Shown piece by piece: positions 9,394 to 18,539 of a stretch of 64,000 bases of DNA. Each line of letters starts with the position of its first letter. Within the stretch, counting starts at the first letter, position 1. The notes beneath the pieces were generated by a model. The model was not told the DNA's origin, searched no databases, and was given only the letters and a program-made list of their open reading frames with translations. The translations under genes were made by a program, and so were the position numbers. The stretch comes from Aliiroseovarius sp. (GTDB lineage: Bacteria; Pseudomonadota; Alphaproteobacteria; Rhodobacterales; Rhodobacteraceae), in the NCBI RefSeq assembly GCF_030148435.1, contig NZ_JASBTN010000001.1:106486-170485 (forward strand). The letters are read 5' to 3'.

Positions 9394-12140
9394 TGCTGGG
9401 CTACAATCTGTTGGTCCTGGTTTGCCTGCTTTACGTGGCCACGCTTTTCGTCGTGGCCTATGGCGCGGACAAGCGCGCGCGGGAGGGGCGCGACGGTGCG
9501 GCCTGGCTGCGCAGCCCCTGGGTTTATACCCTGTCACTGTCCGTCTATTGTACCGCCTGGACCTTTTATGGCGCGGTGGGCTACGCGGCGCGCAGCGGGT
9601 TGGAGTTCGTCACCATCTACCTTGGCCCGACCTTGATCATGGTGGGCTGGTGGTGGCTTCTGCGCAAACTGGTGCGGATCGGACGGGCGCAACGTGTCAC
9701 CTCGGTCGCCGACCTGATTTCCTCGCGCTATGGCAAGTCGAACCTGCTGGGTGTGATCGTCACCCTGCTGGCGGTCATTGGCACCACGCCCTATATCGCG
9801 CTGCAACTTCAATCTGTTACCCTGTCATTTGCAGTCTTTGCGGCCGAGCGCGGCTCCGGTACCGGTGGGGATCTGGTGGCCGAAGTGCCCGACCTCAACG
9901 CCACCGCGCTCTGGGTTGCGGCGGGGCTTGCGGTATTCACCGTGGCTTTCGGGACCCGCAATCTCGATGCCAACGAACGCCATCACGGTGTGGTCACGGC
10001 GATTGCGGTCGAAGCGGTGGTCAAGCTGATCGCCCTGCTGGCGGTTGGTATCTTCGTGGTTTGGGGCGTTGCCGGTGGCCCGGGTGAAATCGCACGCACG
10101 ATCGACAGTTCCGCGATCGCCGATTGGGAGCTCAAACCGGGCCGCTGGGTCAGCCTGACCTTCCTGTCCGCCGCCGCGTTCCTGACTCTGCCGCGCATGT
10201 TCCAGGTGTTGGTGGTCGAGAACGTGGACGAGCGCCAGCTCGCCACGGCCTCCTGGGCCTTCCCGGCCTATCTGTTCGCGATGAGCCTCTTTGTCGTGCC
10301 CATCGCCGTTGTCGGGCTGAACATCCTGCCCCAGGATGCCAACCCGGACCTTTTCGTGCTGACCGTCCCCCTGCATTTTGAGAAGGAAAGCCTGGCCATG
10401 CTGTCCTTCCTCGGCGGGTTCAGCTCGGCCACTTCGATGGTCATCGTGGCGGCCATTGCCCTGTCGACCATGGTGTCGAACCACATCGTCATGCCGATCT
10501 GGCTGTCCCTGCGCAGCGACGGGGCCTCGATGTCCGGCGACGTGCGCAACCTTCTGCTGGTCTCGCGGCGTCTGTCGATCGCCGGCGTGCTGCTGCTGGG
10601 CTATCTTTATTTCAGGGTCTCGGGCGGCGGTGCGGCGCTGGCATCCATCGGCCTGGTCTCCTTCGCCGGTGTGGCCCAGGTCCTGCCCGCGCTTTTGGGC
10701 GGTATCTTCTGGCGTGGTGCTTCGCGCAATGGGGCGGCGGTGGGGCTGGTTGGTGGCTTCGTCGTCTGGGTTTACGGTCTTTTCCTGCCCAGTTTCGGCC
10801 CCGACGGAATAATGTCGGCAGAGCTGCTCGCAAATGGCCCCTGGGGCATCGGCTGGCTGCGCCCGCAGGCGCTCTTCGGTCTCGACATCATGGATCCGCT
10901 GGTGCACGCGCTGTTCTGGTCCATGGTGGTCAACACGACCCTGTTTCTGACCGTCAGCCTGCTGAGCTTTCCCAATCCGCTGGAACGTCTGCAAGGTGCA
11001 CAATTCGTCAACGTGTTCGAACATTCCGGCTCGGCGCGCGGCTGGACGCAAAGCCGGGCCCAGGCAGAAGACCTGATGATCATGGCTCAGCGCATCATGG
11101 GCCCGTCGGAGGCCCAGGCCCTGTTCGAGGAGCAGGCCGCCGCCCAGGGCAAGGAAGGCTTCCTGCCCGAACCTACCCCCGGGTTCATCGAGCTTCTGGA
11201 ACGCGAGCTGTCAGGCTCGGTCGGCGCGGCCACGGCCCATGCGATGGTCGGCCAGATCGTCGGCGGTGCTTCGGTGTCGGTCAAGGACCTGATGGCCGTG
11301 GCGGATGAAACCGCGCAGATGCTGGAATACTCCTCGCGGCTCGAGGTGCAGTCCGAGGAACTGACCCGCACCGCCCGCCAGCTGTCCGAGGCGAATGACA
11401 AGCTGACCCAGCTGTCGATCCAGAAGGACGCCTTTCTGAGCCAGATCAGCCATGAACTGCGCACGCCGATGACTTCGATCCGTTCGTTCTCGGAACTTTT
11501 GCGCGATGGCGACATGGACCCCGAGGCCAGCCGGCGTTTCAGCTCGATCATCCATGACGAGGCGCTGCGCCTGACCCGGCTGCTGGATGATCTCTTGGAC
11601 CTCTCGGTGCTGGAAGCGGGCCACGTGACCCTGCACCCCCAGGCCGACAACCTGAGGGCGGTGCTGGACCGGGCCGTGGCAGCGACCACTTCGGTGGGCG
11701 AGGCCGCCGGGATCGAAATCCGGCGCAAGGGCATCTATGAGGATGTGCCGATCCACACCGACACGGACCGTCTGGCGCAGGTTTTCATCAACCTGATCGC
11801 GAATGCGATCAAGTATTGCGATGCCGAACAGCCCCGGCTGAAGATCCTTGTCACCCATCGCGGCGATCGGCTGCATGTGGATTTCATCGACAATGGCTCG
11901 GGCATTCCCAAGCAGAGCCAGTCGGTGATCTTCGAGAAATTCTCGCGCCTGTCGGATCAGGCCAAGGCAGGAGGTGCCGGGCTGGGCCTGGCGATCTGCC
12001 GTGAGATCATGGACAAGCTGGGGGGCAAGGTTTCGTACCTGCCGGGGCAGGGCGGGGCGGCTTTCCGCGTGACCCTGCCGCGCGCGCCGCTGAGGGCGGG
12101 TGAACGCCAGTTGAGTGCCGCCGGTCTAAACCATTTGTAA
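9393..12140 (+). CDS. Sodium/solute symporter-like sensor histidine kinase (CbrA/CrbS type)
   Basis: A 915-residue fusion. Residues 1 to about 530 form an SSS (SLC5) transporter domain with about 13 membrane segments (for example SVYCTAWTFYGAVGYAARSG and PALLGGIFWRGASRNGA). A STAC-like stretch (PGFIELLERELSGSVGAAT) at roughly 595-615 and a coiled coil lead to the HisKA box, H687 in FLSQISHELRTP. The ATPase domain follows: N-box INLIANAIKYC, DNGSGIP and GLGLAIC. No PAS domain is evident. Related kinases (CbrA, CrbS) sense or transport a nutrient and control carbon use such as histidine or acetate. Its own receiver and a small membrane protein are encoded immediately upstream. The ligand is unknown. 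Confidence 0.9.
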   Translation: MLGYNLLVLVCLLYVATLFVVAYGADKRAREGRDGAAWLRSPWVYTLSLSVYCTAWTFYGAVGYAARSGLEFVTIYLGPTLIMVGWWWLLRKLVRIGRAQRVTSVADLISSRYGKSNLLGVIVTLLAVIGTTPYIALQLQSVTLSFAVFAAERGSGTGGDLVAEVPDLNATALWVAAGLAVFTVAFGTRNLDANERHHGVVTAIAVEAVVKLIALLAVGIFVVWGVAGGPGEIARTIDSSAIADWELKPGRWVSLTFLSAAAFLTLPRMFQVLVVENVDERQLATASWAFPAYLFAMSLFVVPIAVVGLNILPQDANPDLFVLTVPLHFEKESLAMLSFLGGFSSATSMVIVAAIALSTMVSNHIVMPIWLSLRSDGASMSGDVRNLLLVSRRLSIAGVLLLGYLYFRVSGGGAALASIGLVSFAGVAQVLPALLGGIFWRGASRNGAAVGLVGGFVVWVYGLFLPSFGPDGIMSAELLANGPWGIGWLRPQALFGLDIMDPLVHALFWSMVVNTTLFLTVSLLSFPNPLERLQGAQFVNVFEHSGSARGWTQSRAQAEDLMIMAQRIMGPSEAQALFEEQAAAQGKEGFLPEPTPGFIELLERELSGSVGAATAHAMVGQIVGGASVSVKDLMAVADETAQMLEYSSRLEVQSEELTRTARQLSEANDKLTQLSIQKDAFLSQISHELRTPMTSIRSFSELLRDGDMDPEASRRFSSIIHDEALRLTRLLDDLLDLSVLEAGHVTLHPQADNLRAVLDRAVAATTSVGEAAGIEIRRKGIYEDVPIHTDTDRLAQVFINLIANAIKYCDAEQPRLKILVTHRGDRLHVDFIDNGSGIPKQSQSVIFEKFSRLSDQAKAGGAGLGLAICREIMDKLGGKVSYLPGQGGAAFRVTLPRAPLRAGERQLSAAGLNHL

Positions 12141-12179
12141 ACCTTGTCCTGTCACATCTGGAGGGGATGAATAATCCGG

Positions 12180-13307
12180 GTGAGCAAAGGCATGCGTGAC
12201 GATCTTGAGCTCAGCGCGATGCGCCGCAAAGCGGGGGCCGGGCGCCCTCCGCCCGAGATCGGGCGCGCGACCGCCGCCACTGCGCTGCGCGTGGCCGTCG
12301 CTCAGGCGGCCGAGGATGTCGCGGCCCTGGTTGCCCTGGCTGCCGGGGTGCAGGAGGATCGTGTGGTGCGCGACAGTTTCATCCAGGCGCTTCCAGAACA
12401 TGCGCTGCTGGCCCTGTGCGAAGGGGAAGGGGAACGGTACGGCATGGTCGTGATGGACCCCCAGACCCTGGCCGCCCTGATCGAAATCCAGACAACCGGC
12501 CGCGTCGTGCCGCACAAGGCCGAGCCGCGCGCACCGACCCGCACAGACGCGATCCTGTCTGCCGATTTCATCAACCGGGTGCTGGAACTGTTTGCGGAAC
12601 TCGCCGCCGAGGCCGCTCTGCCGGTCCTGCCCACCATCAAAGGGTTCCGCTATGTGCTGCCCCTTGAGGACGCCCGCGCGGTGGAAATGACGCTGGAAGA
12701 TATTCCCTATCGCCAATACACCCTGACCATGGACCTGGGCAGCGGGGCAAAGGAAGGGCAGCTACACCTGCTTTTCCCCTTTGACCCGCCCCGTCCTGCG
12801 GTCTCGGCCACGGCGAATATCGACGGGGGCACGGTTGGCGAAGCGGTGATGGAAGCCCATGCCGAGATTCACGCCGTTCTGCACCGTTTGGAATTGCCAT
12901 TGACCGAGGTGGCCGATCTGGTGCCCGGCGCGCTGGTCCCGGTTCCCCGCGCGGCCCTGTCCCGCGTGACCCTGGAGGGCATGACCGGGAAAGAGGTGTG
13001 CAAAGGGGGGCTTGGTCAGGTTGCCGGACACCGCGCCGTACGCCTCAGTGCCGAAGTGCCGGACAGTATCGCGGCGAAGGTCGGCGCGGACATGCCTGTG
13101 CCTCCCCCGCCCACTTTGCCGGGCGCGGCCACAAACGAACCGCCAGCCCCGCCCGCCATGCCTGTGGCAGGACTTTCTGACGTTCCGCCCGGACTGGGCG
13201 ATCTGCCCGGAGAGGGCGCACCATCCCCACATGACGGTGAGAGGGAGCTTCCCCCGCTCGACGTTGCTCCCATCTCGATGAGTGACCTGCCTGAACCCGT
13301 GGGTTGA
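12180..13307 (+). CDS. FliM/FliN-family (SpoA domain) motor-switch-like protein
   Basis: 375 residues from the GTG at 12180, the in-frame start nearest the GGAGGGG at 12160-12166; an ATG at 12192 is an alternative. The N-terminal 210 residues resemble the degenerate FliM core, and a SpoA-type segment follows at about 240-310 (PLTEVADLVPGALVPVP, then VTLEGMTGKEVCKGGLGQVAGHRAVRL). The last 65 residues are proline-rich and probably disordered. FliM/FliN proteins form the flagellar C-ring. No flagellar genes lie nearby, so this is an orphan copy, either a relocated switch subunit or a specialised paralogue. Confidence 0.75.
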   Translation: MSKGMRDDLELSAMRRKAGAGRPPPEIGRATAATALRVAVAQAAEDVAALVALAAGVQEDRVVRDSFIQALPEHALLALCEGEGERYGMVVMDPQTLAALIEIQTTGRVVPHKAEPRAPTRTDAILSADFINRVLELFAELAAEAALPVLPTIKGFRYVLPLEDARAVEMTLEDIPYRQYTLTMDLGSGAKEGQLHLLFPFDPPRPAVSATANIDGGTVGEAVMEAHAEIHAVLHRLELPLTEVADLVPGALVPVPRAALSRVTLEGMTGKEVCKGGLGQVAGHRAVRLSAEVPDSIAAKVGADMPVPPPPTLPGAATNEPPAPPAMPVAGLSDVPPGLGDLPGEGAPSPHDGERELPPLDVAPISMSDLPEPVG

Positions 13308-13388
13308 ATCTCCACGTTATGGTTGACCTGCATCAAGGCGACGCGCCAGAATTTTAAGCAAACTGTTGATGATTACAGGAGATTTGCA

Positions 13389-13715
13389 ATGATCGACGTG
13401 GGCAAATACCGCAATGTCCTTGAGACACGTCTGGAAGAGCTGCAAGCTCTTTTACAGGAGATAGACAAGGAGCTGGACAGCCACCAGTCGAAGGACTGGG
13501 AGGAACTTGCGGTCGAGCGGGAAGGCGACGAGGTTTTGGAGCGCCGTGGAACGGACGCGCAGGCCGAGATTGCCAAGATCCGCGCAGCTCAGGCCCGCAT
13601 GGCCGAGGACGAGTTCGGCTATTGTGTCGAGTGCGGTAATGAGATTGCCGAAGAGCGGCTGGAAGTGGTGCCCTACACCCCATTCTGTCGCGACTGTGCG
13701 GCCAAGCACGGCTAG
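13389..13715 (+). CDS. DksA/TraR-family zinc-finger protein
   Basis: A 108-residue protein starting at the ATG at 13389 with AGGAG upstream. A coiled coil (RLEELQALLQEIDKEL and on) is followed by a four-cysteine zinc finger: C79, C82, C100 and C103 (CVEC...CRDC). DksA-family proteins enter the RNA polymerase secondary channel and tune transcription with ppGpp. This short form lacks the long coiled coil and the DxxDxA tip of E. coli DksA, so it is better regarded as a DksA-like or TraR-like protein. Confidence 0.85.
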   Translation: MIDVGKYRNVLETRLEELQALLQEIDKELDSHQSKDWEELAVEREGDEVLERRGTDAQAEIAKIRAAQARMAEDEFGYCVECGNEIAEERLEVVPYTPFCRDCAAKHG

Positions 13716-13738
13716 AAATGACGGAAGAGGAGGACCCA

Positions 13739-13951
13739 ATGGCATTCGAGGACATGAAAGCGGCGGTGGCGAGTATCCTGGACGAGATCGCCAAACGCCC
13801 CGAGGACCGGCATGTGTTGCAGGAACAGTTGCGCGAAAAGATTGCCGAGTTCGAATCGATGGGTCTGCCAGTACCCGAGGACTACCTGCGCCTGATCGAC
13901 GAACTGGACGATGATGACGCCGACGACCTGTTTGACAACATGCCGGTCTGA
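13739..13951 (+). CDS. Small acidic hypothetical protein
   Basis: A 70-residue protein; the ATG at 13739 is chosen because GGAAGAGGAGG lies 5 bases upstream, where the longer 13718 start has none. It is predicted helical with a strongly acidic end (DELDDDDADDLF). No domain is recognised. It follows the DksA-like gene by 23 bases and precedes a terminator, so the two likely form one transcript. Confidence 0.65.
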   Translation: MAFEDMKAAVASILDEIAKRPEDRHVLQEQLREKIAEFESMGLPVPEDYLRLIDELDDDDADDLFDNMPV

Positions 13952-13972
13952 ACCCATGACCACGCCCGCTTG

Positions 13973-13999
13973 AACGCCCGCCTTTGCCGCGGGCGTTTT
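13973..13999 (+). terminator. Rho-independent terminator after the DksA-like operon
   Basis: A perfect 9-bp stem AACGCCCGC/GCGGGCGTT (13973-13981 with 13989-13997) followed by TTTTC. Confidence 0.8.
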
Positions 14000-14055
14000 C
14001 ATGTTTGCCTCCGGCGCACGGGCACTTAAATTGCGTCCAGCATCGAGGAGGGGAC

Positions 14056-16152
14056 ATGAACGAGCACGTCACATATGAGGTTCAGGACAGCGTTGCTGTG
14101 CTGACCATTGCGCATCCACCTGTAAACGCACTATCTTTCTCCGTTCGAAGCGGGTTGCTGGACGCTGTGGAACGGGCCGATTCAGACCCGACCGTGCGGT
14201 CGATATTGATTCGGGCAGAGGGACGTACCTTTCCTGCCGGTGCCGATGTGCGCGAATTTGGCAAACCCCGTGCCAAGCCGATCCTCTCCACCGTCGTCGC
14301 CCGGATCGAGGCCTGTTCGAAACCGGTCGTCGCGGCTGTCCAGGGCACCGCGTTGGGCGGCGGGTTCGAGATTGCCCTGGGTGCGCATTACCGCCTGGCC
14401 GATCGAAAGGCGCGCTTTGGCCTGCCGGAAGTGGGGTTGGGTGTGTTGCCCGGAGGCGGCGGGACCCAGCGGGTGCCGCGCCTGACCGGTGCCGGGTCGG
14501 CGCTGGACCTGATGCTGTCGGGCAAGCTGATCTCTGCCGAGAAGGCCAGTGACCTGGGGCTGGTTGACGCGCTGGTGGATGGGGACGTGGCGGCGGCAGG
14601 TTTCGCCTTTGCCCGTGACCTTGCCCAAAATGGAGCCAAACCGCGCCCAACCTGCGAACGGCGCGAAGGTTTTGCTGACGCTGCCGCCTACACCGCCGCC
14701 ATCACTGCGCGCCGCGCCGAGGTCGCCAAGTCACCGCTCGACGCACCGGGAAAGATCGTCGACTGCGTCGAGGCGGCGATGCTGCTGCCTTTCGAGGCCG
14801 GCATCGCGATGGAACGCGCGGCCTTCGATGACTGCGAGAACTCGGATGGCGCCCGGGCATTGCGCCACGCGTTCTTCGCCGAACGCCGTGCAGCAAAGGT
14901 GCCCGAACTCGATGGCGCCACCCTGCGTGAGGTGAACACAATCGGCGTGGTTGGCGCCGGCACCATGGGGGCCGGCATCGCCGTGGCCTGCCTGGATGCA
15001 GGCTTCCCGGTCACGCTGGTGGAACGCGATGACGAGGGACTGATGCGCGGGGTCGAGAAGATCGACGCCATCTACGAGCGCTCTCTTGTCAAGGGGCGCA
15101 TCGACGCGGCGACGCGGGACGCGCGCATGGAGCTTCTGTCAGGCAGCACACGGATGGAGGATCTGGGGCGCGTCGATCTGGTGATCGAAGCGGTTTTCGA
15201 AGAGACATCCGTCAAGGTGGGCGTTTTTGCCCAGCTCGACCAGGTGATGAAACCGGGCGCAATCCTGGCTACAAATACCTCCTACCTGGACATCAACGCC
15301 TTGGCCGATACAATCTCGAGGCCTGAGGACGTGGTGGGATATCACTTCTTTTCTCCGGCCAACATCATGAAATTGCTGGAAATCGTGGTGGCGGACAAAA
15401 CCGACCTGAATGTGGTTGCCACGGGTTTTGCTCTGGCCAGGAAGCTGCGCAAGGTGCCGGTGCGGGCCGGTGTCACCGATGGGTTCATCGGCAATCGCAT
15501 TCTGGCGGCCTATCGCCTGGCGGCGGATTTCATGCTGGAGGACGGGGCAACGCCGACGCAGATCGACGCTGCCATGCGTGCATATGGGTTCCCGGTCGGC
15601 CCATACCAGGTGCTGGATATTGCCGGGCTCGACATCAGCTGGGCGCGCCGCAAGCGATTGGCGGAGACACGCGATCCGGCGCATCGCTACGTGACGATTG
15701 GTGACACGCTGTGCGCGCGCGGCTGGTTCGGTCAGAAAGCCGGGCGGGGCTATTATCTTTATGAAGCGGGCGGCCGGGTCGGGCGCGAGGACCCCGAGGT
15801 GTTGCGGATCATTTCCGAGGCGCGGGCGGCCAAGGGGATCACCCCGCGCGCCTTTACTGCGGAAGAAATCCAGGCCCGCTGTCTGGGCGCCATGGCCAAC
15901 GAAGGCGCGAGACTGCTGGAGGAGGGCGTGGCGCTACGCCCCTCGGATATTGATGTGGTGCTGTTCTTTGGCTACGGCTTCCCGCGCTGGCGTGGCGGGC
16001 CGATGATGGCCGCCGATCTGCGCGGGTTGCTGACGGTCGAGAACGAGCTGAAGTCCTGGGTGGAGGAAGCACCCGAGTTCTGGACCCCGGCGCCGCTGTG
16101 GGATGAGCTGATCAAGAACGGACGCCATTTTGCGGACATGAACGAGGATTAG
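14056..16152 (+). CDS. Bifunctional enoyl-CoA hydratase / 3-hydroxyacyl-CoA dehydrogenase
   Basis: 698 residues from the ATG at 14056 (GAGGAGGGGAC upstream). The N-terminal crotonase domain has the oxyanion loop PAGADVREF and both catalytic glutamates (GGGFE and LPE, E125). The NAD-binding dehydrogenase domain starts at GVVGAGTMGAGIA, about residue 298, followed by YHFFSPANIMKLLE and two C-terminal dimerisation-type domains. It catalyses the second and third steps of beta-oxidation. The layout is that of peroxisomal-type or FadJ-like enzymes. It is monocistronic, and convergent with a second multifunctional enzyme of similar design (16335-18524). Confidence 0.9.
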   Translation: MNEHVTYEVQDSVAVLTIAHPPVNALSFSVRSGLLDAVERADSDPTVRSILIRAEGRTFPAGADVREFGKPRAKPILSTVVARIEACSKPVVAAVQGTALGGGFEIALGAHYRLADRKARFGLPEVGLGVLPGGGGTQRVPRLTGAGSALDLMLSGKLISAEKASDLGLVDALVDGDVAAAGFAFARDLAQNGAKPRPTCERREGFADAAAYTAAITARRAEVAKSPLDAPGKIVDCVEAAMLLPFEAGIAMERAAFDDCENSDGARALRHAFFAERRAAKVPELDGATLREVNTIGVVGAGTMGAGIAVACLDAGFPVTLVERDDEGLMRGVEKIDAIYERSLVKGRIDAATRDARMELLSGSTRMEDLGRVDLVIEAVFEETSVKVGVFAQLDQVMKPGAILATNTSYLDINALADTISRPEDVVGYHFFSPANIMKLLEIVVADKTDLNVVATGFALARKLRKVPVRAGVTDGFIGNRILAAYRLAADFMLEDGATPTQIDAAMRAYGFPVGPYQVLDIAGLDISWARRKRLAETRDPAHRYVTIGDTLCARGWFGQKAGRGYYLYEAGGRVGREDPEVLRIISEARAAKGITPRAFTAEEIQARCLGAMANEGARLLEEGVALRPSDIDVVLFFGYGFPRWRGGPMMAADLRGLLTVENELKSWVEEAPEFWTPAPLWDELIKNGRHFADMNED

Positions 16153-16287
16153 GTGGGTTCGCCTCTCGTTCATTTCCTGACAGGAAGGTAACGGATCTTC
16201 CGTGGAGAGCCTTGGCTGGGTTGGATAAAACCACGCGATTTCGAAGGGCTTTCCCGGGCTCTGCTTCTAGATTGCTATCTTCCCCCC

Positions 16288-16327
16288 AAAAAAACGCCCG
16301 CCGGTCCGGCGGGCGTTTCCTTTTTTC
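16288..16327. terminator. Bidirectional terminator between two beta-oxidation genes
   Basis: Palindromic GC stem (arms 16292-16304 and 16306-16318) flanked by an A tract on one side and a T tract on the other, so it can end transcripts from both convergent genes. Confidence 0.85.
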
Positions 16328-16334
16328 TTCTGTC

Positions 16335-18524
16335 TCAAGCTGCAAAGCGGCTGTAGAACCCGTCGCCCTTGGCGGCCATGTCGCGCAGGGTCTCGGGCGT
16401 GGTGAACCTGGTGCCGAACTTTTCGGTCAACCCATCGCAGATTTCGACTGCCTTTTCGGCGCCGATCATATCGAGCCAGGACAGCGGCCCACCTGACCAG
16501 GGGGCAAAGCCCCAGCCGAGGATCGCGCCAACGTCTCCCTCGCGGATGTCCATCAGAACGCCTTCTTCCTTGGCGCGCACGGCCTCCAGTACCTGGGCCA
16601 TCATCAGACGGTGCTGAACTTCGGTCACGCCGGGCTGATCTGCGGCCTGCGGGTATTTTTCGCCCAGACCTTCCCAGAGATGGCTGCGCTTGCCCTTGTC
16701 GTCATAGTCGTAGAAGCCCGCGTTTGCTTTGCGGCCCAGGCGGCCTTCGTCCGCCATCCAGAAAACGACCTCGTCCACCGCGCTGTCGGGGTAGGCATCG
16801 CCCATCGCCGCGCGGGTGGCCTTGGCGATCTTGACGCCCAGGTCGATCGAAGTCTCGTCGACCAGCTGCAGCGGCCCGACCGGGAAACCCAGAAGGCGCG
16901 CAGCCCCTTCGACCAGCGCAGGCGCAACGCCCTCGCCGACCATGCGGATCCCTTCGTTGATGTAAGGAATGATGCAGCGGTTGGCGTAGAAGAAGCGCGC
17001 GTCATTGACGACGATCGGCGTCTTGCGAATCTGGCGCACATAGTCCAGCGCCTTTGCCACCGCCCAGTCTCCGGTTTCCCGGCCCTTGATGATCTCGACC
17101 AGCATCATCTTTTCGACCGGCGAGAAGAAGTGGATGCCGATGAACTGCTCCGCCCGGACGGAAGCCCTGGCAAGTTCGGTGATCGGCAGGGTCGAGGTGT
17201 TGGTGGCAAAGATGCAGTCCTCACCCACCACGGCCTCGACTTTCCGGGTCATCTCGGCCTTGACGTCCGGGTCTTCGAACACCGCTTCGACAATCAGGTC
17301 GCAGCCCTTCAGCGCATCAAGATCAGTGGTGGCGGTGATGAGGTTCAAAAGCGCCTCTTTCTTCTCCGCCGTGGCCTTCTTGCGGGCGATGCCCTTGTCC
17401 ATGTAGGCCGCCGAATAGGCCTTGCCCTTGTCGGCGGCCTCCTGGTTCTGGTCGATCAGCACGACCTCGATCCCGGCCCTGGCAGACACCAGCGCGATGC
17501 CCGCGCCCATCATGCCCGCGCCGAGCACGCCGACTTTCTTCACGCTCTGATCCGGAACATCGGCGGGCCGTACGGCACCTTTTTCCAGCGCCTGCTTGTT
17601 GATGAAGAGGGACCGGATCATGGCGGCGGAGGACGGGTTCATCAGCACGTTGACGAACCAGCGGCATTCCACACGCAGCGCGTCATCAAAGGGCAGCATC
17701 GCGCCTTCATAGACGGCGGCCAGCAGCGCCTTGGCGGCAGGGTAGACACCGTTGGTCTTGCCATGGATCATCGCGGCCGCACCAACGAAGGTCTGGAATC
17801 CGGCCGGGTGATAGGGCGCACCGCCGGGCATCTTGAAGCCCTTGGCGTCCCAGGGTTTGACGATGTCGGCGTCGGTCGCGTTCAGGACCCATGCCTTGGC
17901 GCGGGCCTGCAGTTCATCCGCCGGTACGACCTCGTCGATCAGACCGGCGGCCCTGGCCTTGTCGGGGCTGACGGTCTTGCCTTCCAGCAGGAAGGGCGCG
18001 GCGGCCATGGCGCCTATCTTGCGCACGAGGCGCGTGGTGCCACCGGCGCCGGGGAAAATGCCGACCATGATCTCGGGCAGGCCGATCTTGGCCTTCGGAT
18101 TGTCGGCGGCAATGATACGGTGACAGGCCAGCGGGATTTCCAGACCGATGCCCAAGGCGATGCCGGGCAGGGCGGCGATGACCGGCTTTCCGCCTTTCAA
18201 GGTCTTGGGGTCCATGCCGGCGCGCTCGATCTTGCGCAGGGCCTTGTGCATCGACATGATCCCGTCGAACAGACCCTGCGCCGGGGTGTCGCCCGCGCTT
18301 TCCTTCATTTTCGCGATGACATTCAGGTCCATGCCGCCGGCGAAGTCCCTCTTGGCGGAGGTGATGATCACGCCCTTCACGGCCTCGTCGGACAGGGCGG
18401 TGTCGATATGGGCATCGAGCTCGTGCATGCCCTCCATCGACAGCACGTTCATGGATTTGCCGGGCAGGTCCCAGCAGATGGTCGCGACGCCATCGGCGTC
18501 AACGGAATAGTTGAAATCAGCCAT
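16335..18524 (-). CDS. fadJ: Fatty-acid oxidation complex alpha subunit (hydratase/3-hydroxyacyl-CoA dehydrogenase)
   Basis: A 729-residue multifunctional beta-oxidation enzyme. The crotonase domain has the oxyanion stretch DFAGGMDLNV and the two glutamates (GIGLE and LPE). The dehydrogenase NAD motif GVLGAGMMGAGIA lies near residue 335, with GIHFFSPVEKMMLVE and a C-terminal helical domain. AAGGAAGGG precedes the ATG. It lies 15 bases downstream of the thiolase gene, giving the usual alpha/beta FadJ-FadI or FadB-FadA pairing. It is the last gene of the MerR-headed operon. Confidence 0.93.
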   Translation of the reverse strand: MADFNYSVDADGVATICWDLPGKSMNVLSMEGMHELDAHIDTALSDEAVKGVIITSAKRDFAGGMDLNVIAKMKESAGDTPAQGLFDGIMSMHKALRKIERAGMDPKTLKGGKPVIAALPGIALGIGLEIPLACHRIIAADNPKAKIGLPEIMVGIFPGAGGTTRLVRKIGAMAAAPFLLEGKTVSPDKARAAGLIDEVVPADELQARAKAWVLNATDADIVKPWDAKGFKMPGGAPYHPAGFQTFVGAAAMIHGKTNGVYPAAKALLAAVYEGAMLPFDDALRVECRWFVNVLMNPSSAAMIRSLFINKQALEKGAVRPADVPDQSVKKVGVLGAGMMGAGIALVSARAGIEVVLIDQNQEAADKGKAYSAAYMDKGIARKKATAEKKEALLNLITATTDLDALKGCDLIVEAVFEDPDVKAEMTRKVEAVVGEDCIFATNTSTLPITELARASVRAEQFIGIHFFSPVEKMMLVEIIKGRETGDWAVAKALDYVRQIRKTPIVVNDARFFYANRCIIPYINEGIRMVGEGVAPALVEGAARLLGFPVGPLQLVDETSIDLGVKIAKATRAAMGDAYPDSAVDEVVFWMADEGRLGRKANAGFYDYDDKGKRSHLWEGLGEKYPQAADQPGVTEVQHRLMMAQVLEAVRAKEEGVLMDIREGDVGAILGWGFAPWSGGPLSWLDMIGAEKAVEICDGLTEKFGTRFTTPETLRDMAAKGDGFYSRFAA

Positions 18525-18539
18525 TGTAACGTCCCTTCC

